This document shows positions 34,301-42,388 of a DNA stretch of 52,904 nucleotides, in pieces (the first letter of the stretch is position 1; each line of letters opens with the position of its first letter). The DNA comes from an uncultured Planctomycetaceae bacterium (lineage in GTDB: Bacteria; Planctomycetota; Planctomycetia; Pirellulales; Pirellulaceae). The notes beneath the pieces were generated by a model, which was not told the origin of the DNA, made no database searches, and saw only the letters and a list, made by a program, of their open reading frames with translations. The stretch lies in assembly GCA_903863885.1 (NCBI GenBank), contig CAIPEB010000179.1, positions 1 through 52,904 of the forward strand. The letters run 5' to 3'. The position numbers and the translations under genes were made by a program.

Positions 34301-35001
34301 CCCGAGCTTGGACGGTTGATCTTGAACTCGGCGACAGACTCTCGCTTCGCAACCTCGTGTTTGTCCGCCGCATTACCCAGCCAACTCGGTTGCGGCGTCC
34401 ATTCCACGTCGTTCATCGAAATGGTCAACGGCGCAGCAAGCTTGCCCGCGGGCGACTGTGATGCAATGTCCGCGCCTTCGGGCGGAGATTCCATGGCCGC
34501 GAGCCAGTCAACCGTCAGCTGCGCATTTCCCGCTTCATCACTTTGAACCTGCAATGCGAGAACGGTGATCGCTGCGTCATCGAGGATCGCCGACAGATCC
34601 ACGGCGGCGACGTGCCATTGACCGTCGCAGCGGGCGTCGCAGAGCCGGATGGCGTACAACTCCCGCCCGCGCGAGTCTCGCACGTAGACGAGGTAATCGC
34701 TGCTTTTAGTGTCGAGGTGTTGTGCCTTGTATCGCAAGGCGAGCCAGGGCAGGTCGAGCGTCGAGATTGCGTCGAAGGTCGATGACCATTTCATGCCGTG
34801 CCGCGGTTCGACCACGTGAAAGGCGACTGCGTTTCCGTCGCTCTTCGCCGATGCGGCCGCCGATCCGTTGCCGAGCCATGCGGGCTGTGCGGTCCAACGG
34901 CCGGCGTCTTGGAATTCCTCGCGCCAAAGAAAGTCGCTGTTTGCAAGAGCCGGGTCCGCGGCCGCAAGGTGGAGTACGCATATCAACAAGAGAGCGTTCA
35001 T
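31363..35001 (-). CDS. Secreted DUF6259 glycoside hydrolase-like protein with duplicated N-terminal sandwich
   Basis: Exported protein of 1,212 residues with a signal peptide (MNALLLICVLHLAAADPALA). Residues about 24-172 and 195-345 look like two copies of one beta-sandwich module: QPAWLGN...GMKWS...WLALRYKA against QPSWLGN...GMKWSW...YLAVRYRA. Further beta-rich sequence leads to a C-terminal DUF6259 TIM-barrel-like region (about 780-1110): YLHLFDWGYYPGLG, IPVGLYIEGYLLEEQG, ELNVDGMYLDQFGFSNVEKD and ALYTEETPVD. Conserved acidic residues there are candidate catalytic groups. It is likely a glycan-degrading enzyme or lectin-like protein; substrate unknown. The start lacks a strong ribosome site. 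It lies 63 bases after the HzsA-like gene on the same strand. Confidence 0.75.
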   Translation of the reverse strand: MNALLLICVLHLAAADPALANSDFLWREEFQDAGRWTAQPAWLGNGSAAASAKSDGNAVAFHVVEPRHGMKWSSTFDAISTLDLPWLALRYKAQHLDTKSSDYLVYVRDSRGRELYAIRLCDARCDGQWHVAAVDLSAILDDAAITVLALQVQSDEAGNAQLTVDWLAAMESPPEGADIASQSPAGKLAAPLTISMNDVEWTPQPSWLGNAADKHEVAKRESVAEFKINRPSSGMKWSWNPSSAINCRDYRYLAVRYRATGASSAGDYFLCLLGDDKTAPPGYASAIASAELTSDGRWHTLNVSLRQLAKSVPAIRGIAIQLQSDSSPAKLEVSDIRFVQTRTPTPLLDVIAWKPGAAFQDDQPVSIQNSVNSDSSDWQRHLVFSDWFSSTEVTVEGIPLRLAQRPSDLASTRLSEKQRLQFPVNATASEIYVLLLAAFNGNDEPVFGEGKLRAIKDVDRFRMSVEYTDGTRDDCLPMNVVTRRFGVVAGPQMLVLAAEPKKTIKFLTLQDDTRQGAFAVAGITLHPSSERRFPDSLENDLLWLRANPAARQRSASLAFRLADNGLPFLESISDTSDATSNLLSGRQPLIGLKVDGQSVAVDKLQRIAENPSANREKDDSLAWFSSEEMHGLALGLRVSQPGADSLRIDACVKNSGTTQHTVMLESPRIGPYRLSSSGQPSFYLVPRRGSVLESGPASFRERYCGLFPVQFLDTFCPEAGHGLSLRTLDTDCLRKYYRLEKDQEQFTLGVEYPDQKLEPGATLSAAPAIVKLTDGDWHRGLEAYRNWMSSWNKPASPRKPWFREVFNFRQRFLWTWDPLYDADKGELNLNSAVEEARREFGGMDYLHLFDWGYYPGLGRIYGRTGDKSPYEALKGGQEALRGAISGVQIQRIPVGLYIEGYLLEEQGLLGQKFGKSWQLIDSRKAPVYWPESTEMMICPAPPAWSEVQASTYATKIRELNVDGMYLDQFGFSNVEKDCWSDQHGHAVPSYCVATERDTTRRVRQSMDQARPNVALYTEETPVDVTTQNQDGSFTYAMSSSLHSRSAVPLNMARFAFPDFKTIEILVCDKPTGSWATGVKWVFFNGEAIWLEGKADEWFEPETRQAIRQCHALLRKHKDAFTGLQPSPLVPTEVPGVFANAFRTNGKTVYTLYNSRHRTIRGPVLRVPHAANNSYSDEWHRHPAEIRIDAQTAILSTDLGPQDVGCLVVQTKQ

Positions 35002-35064
35002 CGATCTACTCGTTTTCGTTGTTGGCGGAGGAGCGGTTGAGCGTTGAATCGGCGCGGCATTCCG

Positions 35065-37497
35065 TCAGCGACTGCCGTCGAGCAGTTCGCGGATGTTGGC
35101 GTTTTCAAGGTCCTGCATAGTGCGGCGTTTTTCGAGGAAGTGGTTGTAGCGGTCGATTTCTTCCTGCGACCAGAGATTCGCTTCGCGATAGTCTCCGCAG
35201 AACGGGACGGCCAGATCGATCCAGCAGGCGATCTTGGCCAGCTCCTGGCGAGTGAGCGTCACGCCTTCATGGCCGTTTTCCAGCAGCGCGAGCCACTCGC
35301 TCCGTGAGGAGCCTGCGGAATATGCGGAACGCATCGGCGGCGCGGACTGGACGCTGATCCAATTCACCTTCGATGTCGGCCTGCCCAGGAACATATCGAC
35401 TCCGCCGACTTCCTTGGATGCCCTGCTGTGCGTGAGTGCGAGGTAGCTCTCGCTCCATCTCCGTTTGGCCACGGTGTCCGCGACTTCGTTGGATCGCAGG
35501 CTGAACGAGTGCTTTGAATTCGGATCTTTGGTTTTCGCAACGACGGCATCGGCGATCGAGGGCTGGTCGTGGCAACTCACGCAGTGCCGGTCGAGAATCG
35601 GCTGGATTTCACGCGAAAAACTGAAGCCTTCTCGCGGCGCGGAGTCGGCCGGGATGGTCTCGGCTCCGGCACGCAGCGCCATTGACATGGTCGTCGCGGG
35701 AACGGAGGTGTTCTGGGACTCGTGACATCCTACACAAGACAGGGTTTCGCCGGGCTGCGCAGTGGACCAGCTTCGCATCGTCTGGACCATGTAGCCCTTT
35801 TCATCCAGCGCCTGAAAGTAGACGGGCGTCTTGGCCGGTACCGTAAACAGCGCCGAGCCATCGGCATGGACCGTCGCCTCACCGAGGATGGTCTTGGGGT
35901 CCCAGGCTCCGTTGCCGATTGAAATCGGCGTGCTGCTCAGTGCCCCGCCCGCCTCGCCGTGACTGCGGTTTTCCCCGATGCCGGCAGCTCGGAAATCGAG
36001 TGCGACGACGCGGAGCCGCTTGACGGTGCCACGCGGCACGCCGCGCAAGCCGTCGCCGTGGTAAATGTCCTGAATGTAGTATGTGCCGGTTCTCTGCCGG
36101 TGATCGACGAGGTTCGGGCGAACCGTTTCGACGGGGCGCGGCCGAAGCGGTATCGGCTGATTGCACGAGATTCGGGTATCGCTCGCCAGCAACTCGCGGC
36201 GACCCTGCACATCGACCCAGTAGATTCCGAATGGACGCTGCGATCCTTTGGGTTTGCAGGCGGCCAAAAATTGGCTTTCGTCGATCGGGTACGGGTACTG
36301 GAACTGGTCGCCGTCCTGGGCGTACTGATCGATGCGCACCGCGTCGGTGTCGCGCACCGGCGCGACGAGCTGAGTTCCTTCGTTTTCCTGCCTGCCCCGA
36401 CTCGGCGCGATGGTCGCCAGCCACCCCTTCTGAATCGTGTGGTGGCCCGTGAGTATGGCGATGATGTTCTGTGTGCCCGGGATTCCGCGGGCGTGCAGGA
36501 TCGTCGTGGGAAACCAGGAATTGTTGCCGTAGAACTGGCTTTGTCCCGTGCCGTCGCCGTTCATCTGGAACAGACCCTGAGGAAAAATCTGCCCGCGGTC
36601 GTTGTAGTCCCAGCGAGTGTAGATGATGCGTCCATCCGGCATTACGGTCGGGAAATTCGTGTGGACCTGGTCAAAGGTCAGTCGCCGCAGATATCGCCCT
36701 TCAAGGTCGCACGTATAGAGATTGCTGACCTCAGTCCACCAGCAGTCAACCGTCTGCACGCAGCGTGTCGAGTTGAAGATGATCTGTCCGTTCGGGGTGT
36801 AGATGCCCTCGTAATCGGCGAATCCCAGGCCGAAAGTGATCTGCCGGACATTGCGAGTTTCGAGATCGAGTTCGTAGAGATGATAGTCGTCCGCATCGAG
36901 TGACTTCTTCCATGCGAAAAGGACCCGCTTGCCGTCGTACGAAACGTCGGGGTCGCGAATCACGCCCTCGGCATGCTCGAGCAGCGTCTGCACGCTGCCG
37001 GAAGTCCCGTTAACCGTCAATCGGCACAGCGCCGAACCGGGCACGAATTGGCGCTCGGCCTGGGCGTCCGACAGGCCTTCTGTGTACGCGTAATGCGAGC
37101 CGCCGAGATCGTAGTGTTTGGTGAAGATCATTTGCGGCACGCGGGCGACGAGCGTTCGGAGCCGAACTGCGCGACGGACGAGGCACGCGTCCCGATAGAG
37201 TTCCTTCCAACTCGAATCGGGCGTACCGTCGTGATTCAGTTTCAGAAACCGCTCGCGGCACGATTTCGCGCAGTCGCCGGTTTCTTTGAGGATTGCGCCG
37301 AGGGCTCCGCGGTAATCGCCGAGCGACTCGACACCGTCCTGCAGCAGCCAGTCGGCGACGACCTCGTCGGGAACGCTGGACGATTGAGCAAGTACGGCCT
37401 GTTCGTCGATCGGAGGCGGCAGCTCAGCGGTCCAGGCTGCGGCACTCCAGCAGAAAACTGCAAGAATCGCTAAGCCGGACATCGGGTGCTTGATCAT
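35065..37497 (-). CDS. HzsA-like beta-propeller protein with two c-type haem motifs
   Basis: Exported protein of 810 residues with a signal peptide (LAILAVFCWSAAAWTAEL). The middle is a TolB/PD40-like propeller (VSYDGKRVLFAWKKSL, GIYTPNGQIIFNSTR, PTVMPDGRIIYTRWDYNDRG). The C-terminal part has two haem c sites, CVGCH at 588-592 and CVSCH at 639-643, with FSREIQPILDRHCVSCH as in planctomycete cytochromes of the PSCyt type. The layout resembles HzsA-related proteins found widely in planctomycetes that do not oxidise ammonium anaerobically, so a hydrazine role is not implied. AGGTG lies about eight bases before the ATG. It probably shuttles or stores electrons outside the cytoplasmic membrane. 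It is 63 bases upstream of the DUF6259 gene, likely one transcript. Confidence 0.85.
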   Translation of the reverse strand: MIKHPMSGLAILAVFCWSAAAWTAELPPPIDEQAVLAQSSSVPDEVVADWLLQDGVESLGDYRGALGAILKETGDCAKSCRERFLKLNHDGTPDSSWKELYRDACLVRRAVRLRTLVARVPQMIFTKHYDLGGSHYAYTEGLSDAQAERQFVPGSALCRLTVNGTSGSVQTLLEHAEGVIRDPDVSYDGKRVLFAWKKSLDADDYHLYELDLETRNVRQITFGLGFADYEGIYTPNGQIIFNSTRCVQTVDCWWTEVSNLYTCDLEGRYLRRLTFDQVHTNFPTVMPDGRIIYTRWDYNDRGQIFPQGLFQMNGDGTGQSQFYGNNSWFPTTILHARGIPGTQNIIAILTGHHTIQKGWLATIAPSRGRQENEGTQLVAPVRDTDAVRIDQYAQDGDQFQYPYPIDESQFLAACKPKGSQRPFGIYWVDVQGRRELLASDTRISCNQPIPLRPRPVETVRPNLVDHRQRTGTYYIQDIYHGDGLRGVPRGTVKRLRVVALDFRAAGIGENRSHGEAGGALSSTPISIGNGAWDPKTILGEATVHADGSALFTVPAKTPVYFQALDEKGYMVQTMRSWSTAQPGETLSCVGCHESQNTSVPATTMSMALRAGAETIPADSAPREGFSFSREIQPILDRHCVSCHDQPSIADAVVAKTKDPNSKHSFSLRSNEVADTVAKRRWSESYLALTHSRASKEVGGVDMFLGRPTSKVNWISVQSAPPMRSAYSAGSSRSEWLALLENGHEGVTLTRQELAKIACWIDLAVPFCGDYREANLWSQEEIDRYNHFLEKRRTMQDLENANIRELLDGSR

Positions 37498-37855
37498 CGA
37501 TTCACCTCAATACAAGGCATTCAAGTGCCCCCATTGTGCCGCACGGCAGGCCGAATGCAATGCGAATGACTCCGCCGGATCGGACGTCAGAACGGCGGTG
37601 ATTCTCGTCCAACCGTGTCGATCGCAGTAGGAACGATCCTCGGTCCGTGTTACATTGCATGGCGTTACGCACAGGCCAGAGACCCGCCGAATATCCTCGA
37701 CCGAAACGATTCGAGCAACGACCGCTCTTTCGCCCCTCGCTGCTTGGCTGGCACTTTTCCGTGAGCACCAAGCCGTCGCGCGTTACGGCAGTCGCGGTCC
37801 GCCTGCGGAACATCCCAAACACGACCGGAATCAACCATGTTCAGGAGACCTCAAG
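37498..37855. other. Divergent promoter region, no gene found
   Basis: This 358-base spacer separates the HzsA-like gene from the Gfo/Idh/MocA operon. It has open frames on both strands but none with family resemblance, and no repeats. Both promoters must lie here; I cannot place them with confidence. Confidence 0.5.
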
Positions 37856-39142
37856 ATGTTGAGCAGTGAAGCTCGCCTAAACAGGCGAAGGTTCTTGAAG
37901 GCAGCGGGCCTGGCAGGCGCCGTGTGTGCGGCTCCCAGCATTATTCCCGCGTCGGCGCTGGGCAAGGACGGCGTTGCGGCGCCGAGCGACCGCATCGTGA
38001 TGGGCGGCATCGGGATTGGCAACCGGGGCACCTACGATCTCAGCTGTTTTCTGCCGGAGCCGGATGTGCAATTCGTTGCGGTGTGCGACGTGAAAGCGGT
38101 CCGCCGCGCGGCAGTCAAGAAGATCATCGACGACAAGAACGGGAATCAGGACTGCAAGACCTACTCCGACATGCGCGAGTTGCTTGATCGCCCCGACATC
38201 GACGCGGTGCTGATCGCGACAGGCCCGAACTGGCATGCAACGGCCGCGATGCTCGCGGCACGGGCCGGCAAAGACATTTACTGCGAAAAACCCTGCACCA
38301 AGAATATCGCACAGAGCCTGCGGCTGGCCGAGACGATGCGGCGCACGGCCCGTGTTTTCCAGGTGGGAACCCAGCGCCGCAACCTGCCCCACTTCGCCTT
38401 TGCCTGCGAACTGGCACGGACCGGCAAGCTCGGCAAGCTCCACACTGTCTATGCGCATCCGGCCGGGATGAACGCCGTGATGAGCGGATGGGCGGCGCCG
38501 GAGAAAGAGCCCCCGAAGGAAGAGGTCGATTGGGACCTTTACCTCGGCCCGGCTGCATGGCGCCCCTTCAATTCGGCGCTGCTCGACGGCTTCAATTTCG
38601 AGAAGGGCGGCGGCCTGGTCGGCGGCGGAGTTCTCGAGTGGGGCTCGCACTGCGTGGATCTGTGCCAATGGGCGAACAACGCGGACAACACGGCGCCCGT
38701 CGAGTACAACCCGCCGGAGAACGGCCAGATGGTCGCGAAGTACGCCAACGGAGTCAAACTCGTGCTGCGCAACGACGGCTGGCTGCCGCTGGGGTCGTGC
38801 CCCGTGCGTTTCGAGGGGGACACCGGCTGGGTCGAGGCTGGCGACAGCGGTCAGATCGTGCTGAGTTCACCCGAACTTGTGGCCGGCAGAAAGGTCGAAG
38901 AGATCGGCGGTTATCCCGCCACATTCCACGTGCGCGACTTCCTGAATTGCGTCCACACGCGATCGAAGCCGGTGTGCAATGCCGAAGTGGCGTGCTATTC
39001 GCACATCGCCTGTCATGCGGCGAATATCGCCCTGTTCCTGAATCGCAAGGTGACTTACGACACGCAGAAGAACGAGTTCGTCGGGGACGAACAGGCCAAC
39101 CGGCTGCGTTCCGAAGCGCTGCGTGACCCGTGGCGGATTTAG
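37856..39142 (+). CDS. Tat-exported Gfo/Idh/MocA family oxidoreductase
   Basis: Predicted NAD(P)-dependent sugar or polyol oxidoreductase of 428 residues, exported by the Tat pathway. The ATG at 37856 has AGGAGA about seven bases upstream and is followed at once by NRRRFLKAAGLAGAVCAAP, a twin-arginine signal; a frame open further upstream would bury it. The Rossmann loop reads GIGIGNRG, followed by VAVCDVKAVRR. The sugar-binding signature EKPCTKNIAQSLRLAE carries the catalytic lysine of the EKP motif. The C-terminal domain has FEKGGGLVGGGVLEWGSHCVDLC, also usual for planctomycete members. It starts an operon with the HEAT protein (65 bases downstream) and a peptidase. Substrate unknown. Confidence 0.88.
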   Translation: MLSSEARLNRRRFLKAAGLAGAVCAAPSIIPASALGKDGVAAPSDRIVMGGIGIGNRGTYDLSCFLPEPDVQFVAVCDVKAVRRAAVKKIIDDKNGNQDCKTYSDMRELLDRPDIDAVLIATGPNWHATAAMLAARAGKDIYCEKPCTKNIAQSLRLAETMRRTARVFQVGTQRRNLPHFAFACELARTGKLGKLHTVYAHPAGMNAVMSGWAAPEKEPPKEEVDWDLYLGPAAWRPFNSALLDGFNFEKGGGLVGGGVLEWGSHCVDLCQWANNADNTAPVEYNPPENGQMVAKYANGVKLVLRNDGWLPLGSCPVRFEGDTGWVEAGDSGQIVLSSPELVAGRKVEEIGGYPATFHVRDFLNCVHTRSKPVCNAEVACYSHIACHAANIALFLNRKVTYDTQKNEFVGDEQANRLRSEALRDPWRI

Positions 39143-39207
39143 TTGTCGCGGGTTTCAGGACGGATTGGATTCTCTGGACGAATTTCCGAATATTGAAGGA
39201 CAAGCCC

Positions 39208-41331
39208 ATGCCTAAGAAGATACGCTCACTTGTTTGCCTTGCCGCCTGCGCGGCCGCAATGATGCCCGCATGTCTGTTGCACGCGGCCGAGAATTCGGTT
39301 CCGCAAGAGCCGGCTCTGATCGCGGTATTGAAGTCCGACTCGCCCGCCGCGGAAAAAGCGATCACCTGCAAACGCCTGGCGGTTTACGGATCGAAGGAAG
39401 CGGTTCCCGCGCTGGCCGCCCTGCTGCCCGATGCCGAGCTTTCGTCGTGGGCACGCATCGCGCTGGAGGCGATTCCGGGGCCCGAAGCAGACGGGGCTCT
39501 GCGCGATGCAGTAGGAAAGGTCGCGGGACGGATGCGGGTCGGCATCATCAACTCCATTGCAACTCGTCGCGATGCGGGCGCAGTGGAGATTCTGACCGGT
39601 CAATTGAAAGACGCGGACGCGGAAGTCGCTTCGGCCGCGGCAGTGGCTCTGGGCCGCATCGGAAATGAAGCGGCGACCAGGACGTTGCAGCAGTCGCTGG
39701 CCGACGCCCCGGCGCCCGTGAAGTCCGCGATGGCGGAAGGGTGCATCCTGTGCGCCGAGCAGTTGCTGGCCGAGGGCAAGAAAGCCGAAGCAGCGGGCCT
39801 GTACGAACTGGTCCGCAAAGCTGATGTGCCGAAGCAGAGGATCATCGAAGCGACTCGCGGCGCAATTCTCGCGAAGGAGGCCGCAGGGCTGCCGTTGCTG
39901 GTCGAGCAGCTGCAATCGAAGGACAAGGCGTTCTTTGCTCTTGGCCTCGGACTGGCCCGCGAGATTGCGGGTAACGATACGACGAAGGCCGTGATCGCGG
40001 AATTCGAGAAAGCCGCGCCGGAGAAGAAAGCCTCGCTGCTGCTCGTGTTGGCGGACCGCGCCGATGTTGCCGCGCTGCCCGCGGTGCTGGCGGCTGCGAA
40101 AAGCGGATCGAAGGATTCTCGCATCGCGGCGATCGAGGTGGTCGAGCGGTTGGGCAATGCTTCGTGCCTGCCGGCGCTGTTGGAGATTGCGGTCGAGTCG
40201 GATGAGGGAATCGCGGAGAAGTCCCGCGAGGCCATGGAAAAGCTGCCTGGCAAGGAAGTGGACGGCGATCTCGCAGCCCGCCTGCAGGGATCGAAGGGCG
40301 CGGCAAAACGTGTCTTGATTCAAGTGATCGGTAAACGCCGCATTGACGCCGTGCCGGCTTTGATTGCCGCCGCCGATGATGCCGATGCCCAGACCCGGGC
40401 CGCCGCGCTGACCGCGCTCGGATCGGTCGTTGGACTCGACAAGCTCTCGGTGCTGACAACGCGGGCCTCATCCGCCAAGAATCCGGAGGATCTGGCTGCC
40501 GCGCGGAAGGCGCTCCGTGAGGCGTGTGTTCGTATGCCCGACCGCGAGGCGTGTGCCCAGCAGCTTGTCGATGCGATGGGACGGGCGCCGGTTGAGGCGA
40601 AGTGTGAAATGCTGAAGATCCTCGCCTTGATGGGCGGGCCGAAAGCGTTGCAGGCCATCGGGGCTGCAGCCAAGGCGCAGGACGCCGATCTGCAGGACAC
40701 GGCCACTCAGTTGCTCGGCGAATGGATGGCCGTTGACGCGGCACCCGTGCTGCTCGATCTGGCCAAGGCCAATACGAAGTATGAAGTCCGCGCGGTCCGG
40801 GCCTACATCCGCCTGGTGCGGCAGTTCACGCTGCCCGAAGATCAGCGGATCGCCATGTGCCGCACTGCACTTCAGATCGCCAAGCGAGACGCCGAAAAGA
40901 AGCTCGTGCTCGAAGTCCTCGAACGCTACGCGAGCCTTGACGGGCTGCGGCTTGCAGTCGAAGTGGCGAAGACCCCGTCGCTGAAGCAGGATGCGCTGGC
41001 CTCCTCGCTGGTGATCGCGCAGAAGGTCGGGGGATCACCGGATGTGAACGCGCTGCTGGCTCAACTCGGCCAGGAACCGGTGAAGATCGAGATCGTCAAG
41101 GCCGAGTACGGCGCTGAAGGCAAGTCGAAGGACGTGACCGAAGTGCTTCGCAAGCAGGTCCGCGACCTGCCGCTCATCGTGCTGCCGTCGGCGAGCTACA
41201 ACAAGTCGTTCACCGGCGATCCGGCACCCGGCGTGGCTAAGAAGTTGAAGATCCAGTATCGGATCAACGGCAAGGCCGGCGAAGTATCTCTGGCCGAAGA
41301 CGCCATGATTCTGCTGCCGATGCCGAAATGA
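39208..41331 (+). CDS. Secreted HEAT-repeat protein with DNAJC11-like C-terminal domain
   Basis: Exported protein of 707 residues. The ATG at 39208 has AAGGA eight bases upstream and starts a signal peptide (MPKKIRSLVCLAACAAAMM). Residues about 40-600 are HEAT-like helical repeats (EVASAAAVALGRIGNEAATR, DALRDAVG-type units), a solenoid for protein binding. The last 80 residues appear as a beta-rich domain: VKIEIVKAEYGAEGKSKDVT, LIVLPSASYNKSFTGDPAPG and LKIQYRINGKAGEVSLAED. To me these resemble the C-terminal DUF3395 domain of eukaryotic DNAJC11, from memory. It is 65 bases after the Gfo/Idh/MocA gene, and its stop overlaps the ATG of the peptidase gene (ATGA), so the three are translationally linked. 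Confidence 0.75.
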   Translation: MPKKIRSLVCLAACAAAMMPACLLHAAENSVPQEPALIAVLKSDSPAAEKAITCKRLAVYGSKEAVPALAALLPDAELSSWARIALEAIPGPEADGALRDAVGKVAGRMRVGIINSIATRRDAGAVEILTGQLKDADAEVASAAAVALGRIGNEAATRTLQQSLADAPAPVKSAMAEGCILCAEQLLAEGKKAEAAGLYELVRKADVPKQRIIEATRGAILAKEAAGLPLLVEQLQSKDKAFFALGLGLAREIAGNDTTKAVIAEFEKAAPEKKASLLLVLADRADVAALPAVLAAAKSGSKDSRIAAIEVVERLGNASCLPALLEIAVESDEGIAEKSREAMEKLPGKEVDGDLAARLQGSKGAAKRVLIQVIGKRRIDAVPALIAAADDADAQTRAAALTALGSVVGLDKLSVLTTRASSAKNPEDLAAARKALREACVRMPDREACAQQLVDAMGRAPVEAKCEMLKILALMGGPKALQAIGAAAKAQDADLQDTATQLLGEWMAVDAAPVLLDLAKANTKYEVRAVRAYIRLVRQFTLPEDQRIAMCRTALQIAKRDAEKKLVLEVLERYASLDGLRLAVEVAKTPSLKQDALASSLVIAQKVGGSPDVNALLAQLGQEPVKIEIVKAEYGAEGKSKDVTEVLRKQVRDLPLIVLPSASYNKSFTGDPAPGVAKKLKIQYRINGKAGEVSLAEDAMILLPMPK

Positions 41332-42089
41332 GCGGCAATTCGGTGTGCAGGAAGTCGTATTGCGATTGGATAGTGTCGGCCATTGCATTGGTCACGCTGA
41401 TGCTGGATGCAGCGGCGCCTGTGCCGCAGGCGAAAGCGGCCGATGCGGAAGTGCCGAAGCCGAGTTCGCGCACCGTTCGGACCGTCGAGGGCTGGACGGT
41501 GCGCGTGGATGACCGTCTGCTCGCGCCGCCCGACGAGGCAGTTGGGCGGCGCGCATTGCAGATGCTTGAATCTAAACTGGTAGACATTACTTTTGTCGTG
41601 CCGCCGGAACGGTTGCGGAAGCTGCGGTCCGTCACGATCGTCATCGATTTGAGCTGCGGCGGTCTGCGCACCATGCAGTATCACCCCAGCGAGGACTGGC
41701 TGGCCGAACACGGCTATTCGCGTGATCTGGCGCGATGCGTGCATATCCCGGTGGCTGCCGATCTCCTCACGGCGCGCACAGTGCGCGAGCAGCCCTGGGT
41801 GGTTCTGCACGAACTCTCGCATGCGTACCACGACCAGGTACTTGGCTTTGACGAGCCGAAGATCCGGGAGGCGTACGAGAAGTACCGCAGCAGCGGTCGC
41901 GGCGAGCAGGTCATGCTGTTCGACGGAAGCCGCGTGCGGCATTACGCACTGACGGACCAAATGGAGTTCTTTGCCGAGATGACCGAAGCCTATTTCGGCT
42001 CGGACGATTTCTTTCCGTTCAATCGGGGCGAACTGAAGACCGCGGAGCCCGAGATCTACGAACTGATGCGATCGGTTTGGGAGCCCTAG
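41328..42089 (+). CDS. Secreted gluzincin-type metallopeptidase-like protein
   Basis: Protein of 253 residues with a hydrophobic leader (WIVSAIALVTLMLDAAAP). H161-E162-L-S-H165 (HELSHAYH) is a zinc-binding HExxH, and E213 or E217 in MEFFAEMTEAYFG supplies the third ligand. Spacing and wording match the protein at 28091 (HEFAHNIH...EFFAEG), though the rest diverges. It ends soon after FPFNRGELKTAEPEIYELM. The start ATG overlaps the preceding stop by four bases, so translation is coupled to the HEAT gene. Peptide hydrolysis is inferred from the metal site. Confidence 0.75.
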   Translation: MSGNSVCRKSYCDWIVSAIALVTLMLDAAAPVPQAKAADAEVPKPSSRTVRTVEGWTVRVDDRLLAPPDEAVGRRALQMLESKLVDITFVVPPERLRKLRSVTIVIDLSCGGLRTMQYHPSEDWLAEHGYSRDLARCVHIPVAADLLTARTVREQPWVVLHELSHAYHDQVLGFDEPKIREAYEKYRSSGRGEQVMLFDGSRVRHYALTDQMEFFAEMTEAYFGSDDFFPFNRGELKTAEPEIYELMRSVWEP

Positions 42090-42123
42090 ACAAGAACGAA
42101 GAGATGGGTTGCCGTTTCTTTCG

Positions 42124-42149
42124 AGTGCCTCTGGCTTTGCCCGTGTTGC
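42124..42149 (+). repeat. REP-like palindrome, degenerate copy 4
   Basis: AGTGCCTCTGGCTTTGCCCGTGTT aligns to GTGCCACTGGCTGTGCCAGTG of copy 1 with several changes. Confidence 0.5.
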
Positions 42150-42225
42150 AGGACGGTACTTCGGGCAAATAGCGGCGGAATGGGCGTGTGGCGAGTAACG
42201 CCAATGTGCGATGAACGCCTCGGAA

Positions 42226-42248
42226 CACTGGCTGAGCCAGATGGCACT
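42226..42248 (-). repeat. REP-like palindrome, copy 5 (inverted)
   Basis: CACTGGCTGAGCCAG followed by ATGGCAC. CTGGC/GCCAG pairs around TGA. It is in the opposite orientation to copy 4, repeating the inverted-pair layout seen at 18 kb. Confidence 0.6.
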
Positions 42249-42354
42249 CCAGACGCTGCATTCAAGAGCGTATTCAGCCTGCAAGAAACAAGCGTGCCCG
42301 TCGGTCCACCGTGCGGGTGAACAAACGGGCACAAGATTTCTTCCCGGCGATCAC

Positions 42355-42388
42355 GACGTCGTACGGGTCAGGACGTCGTACGGATCAG
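42355..42388. repeat. 17-bp direct repeat running into the ilvD stop
   Basis: GACGTCGTACGGGTCAG (42355-42371) is followed directly by GACGTCGTACGGATCAG (42372-42388), 16 of 17 identical. The second copy contains the ilvD stop codon (42385-42387), so the repeat sets the gene's end. Confidence 0.85.

Larger units (their letters stand above)
42090..42384. other. Convergent spacer with REP-like palindromes and 17-bp repeat
   Basis: The 295-base gap between the convergent peptidase and ilvD genes has no convincing gene. It contains palindromes at 42124-42149 and 42226-42248 and a 17-base direct repeat at 42355-42388. Confidence 0.6.
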
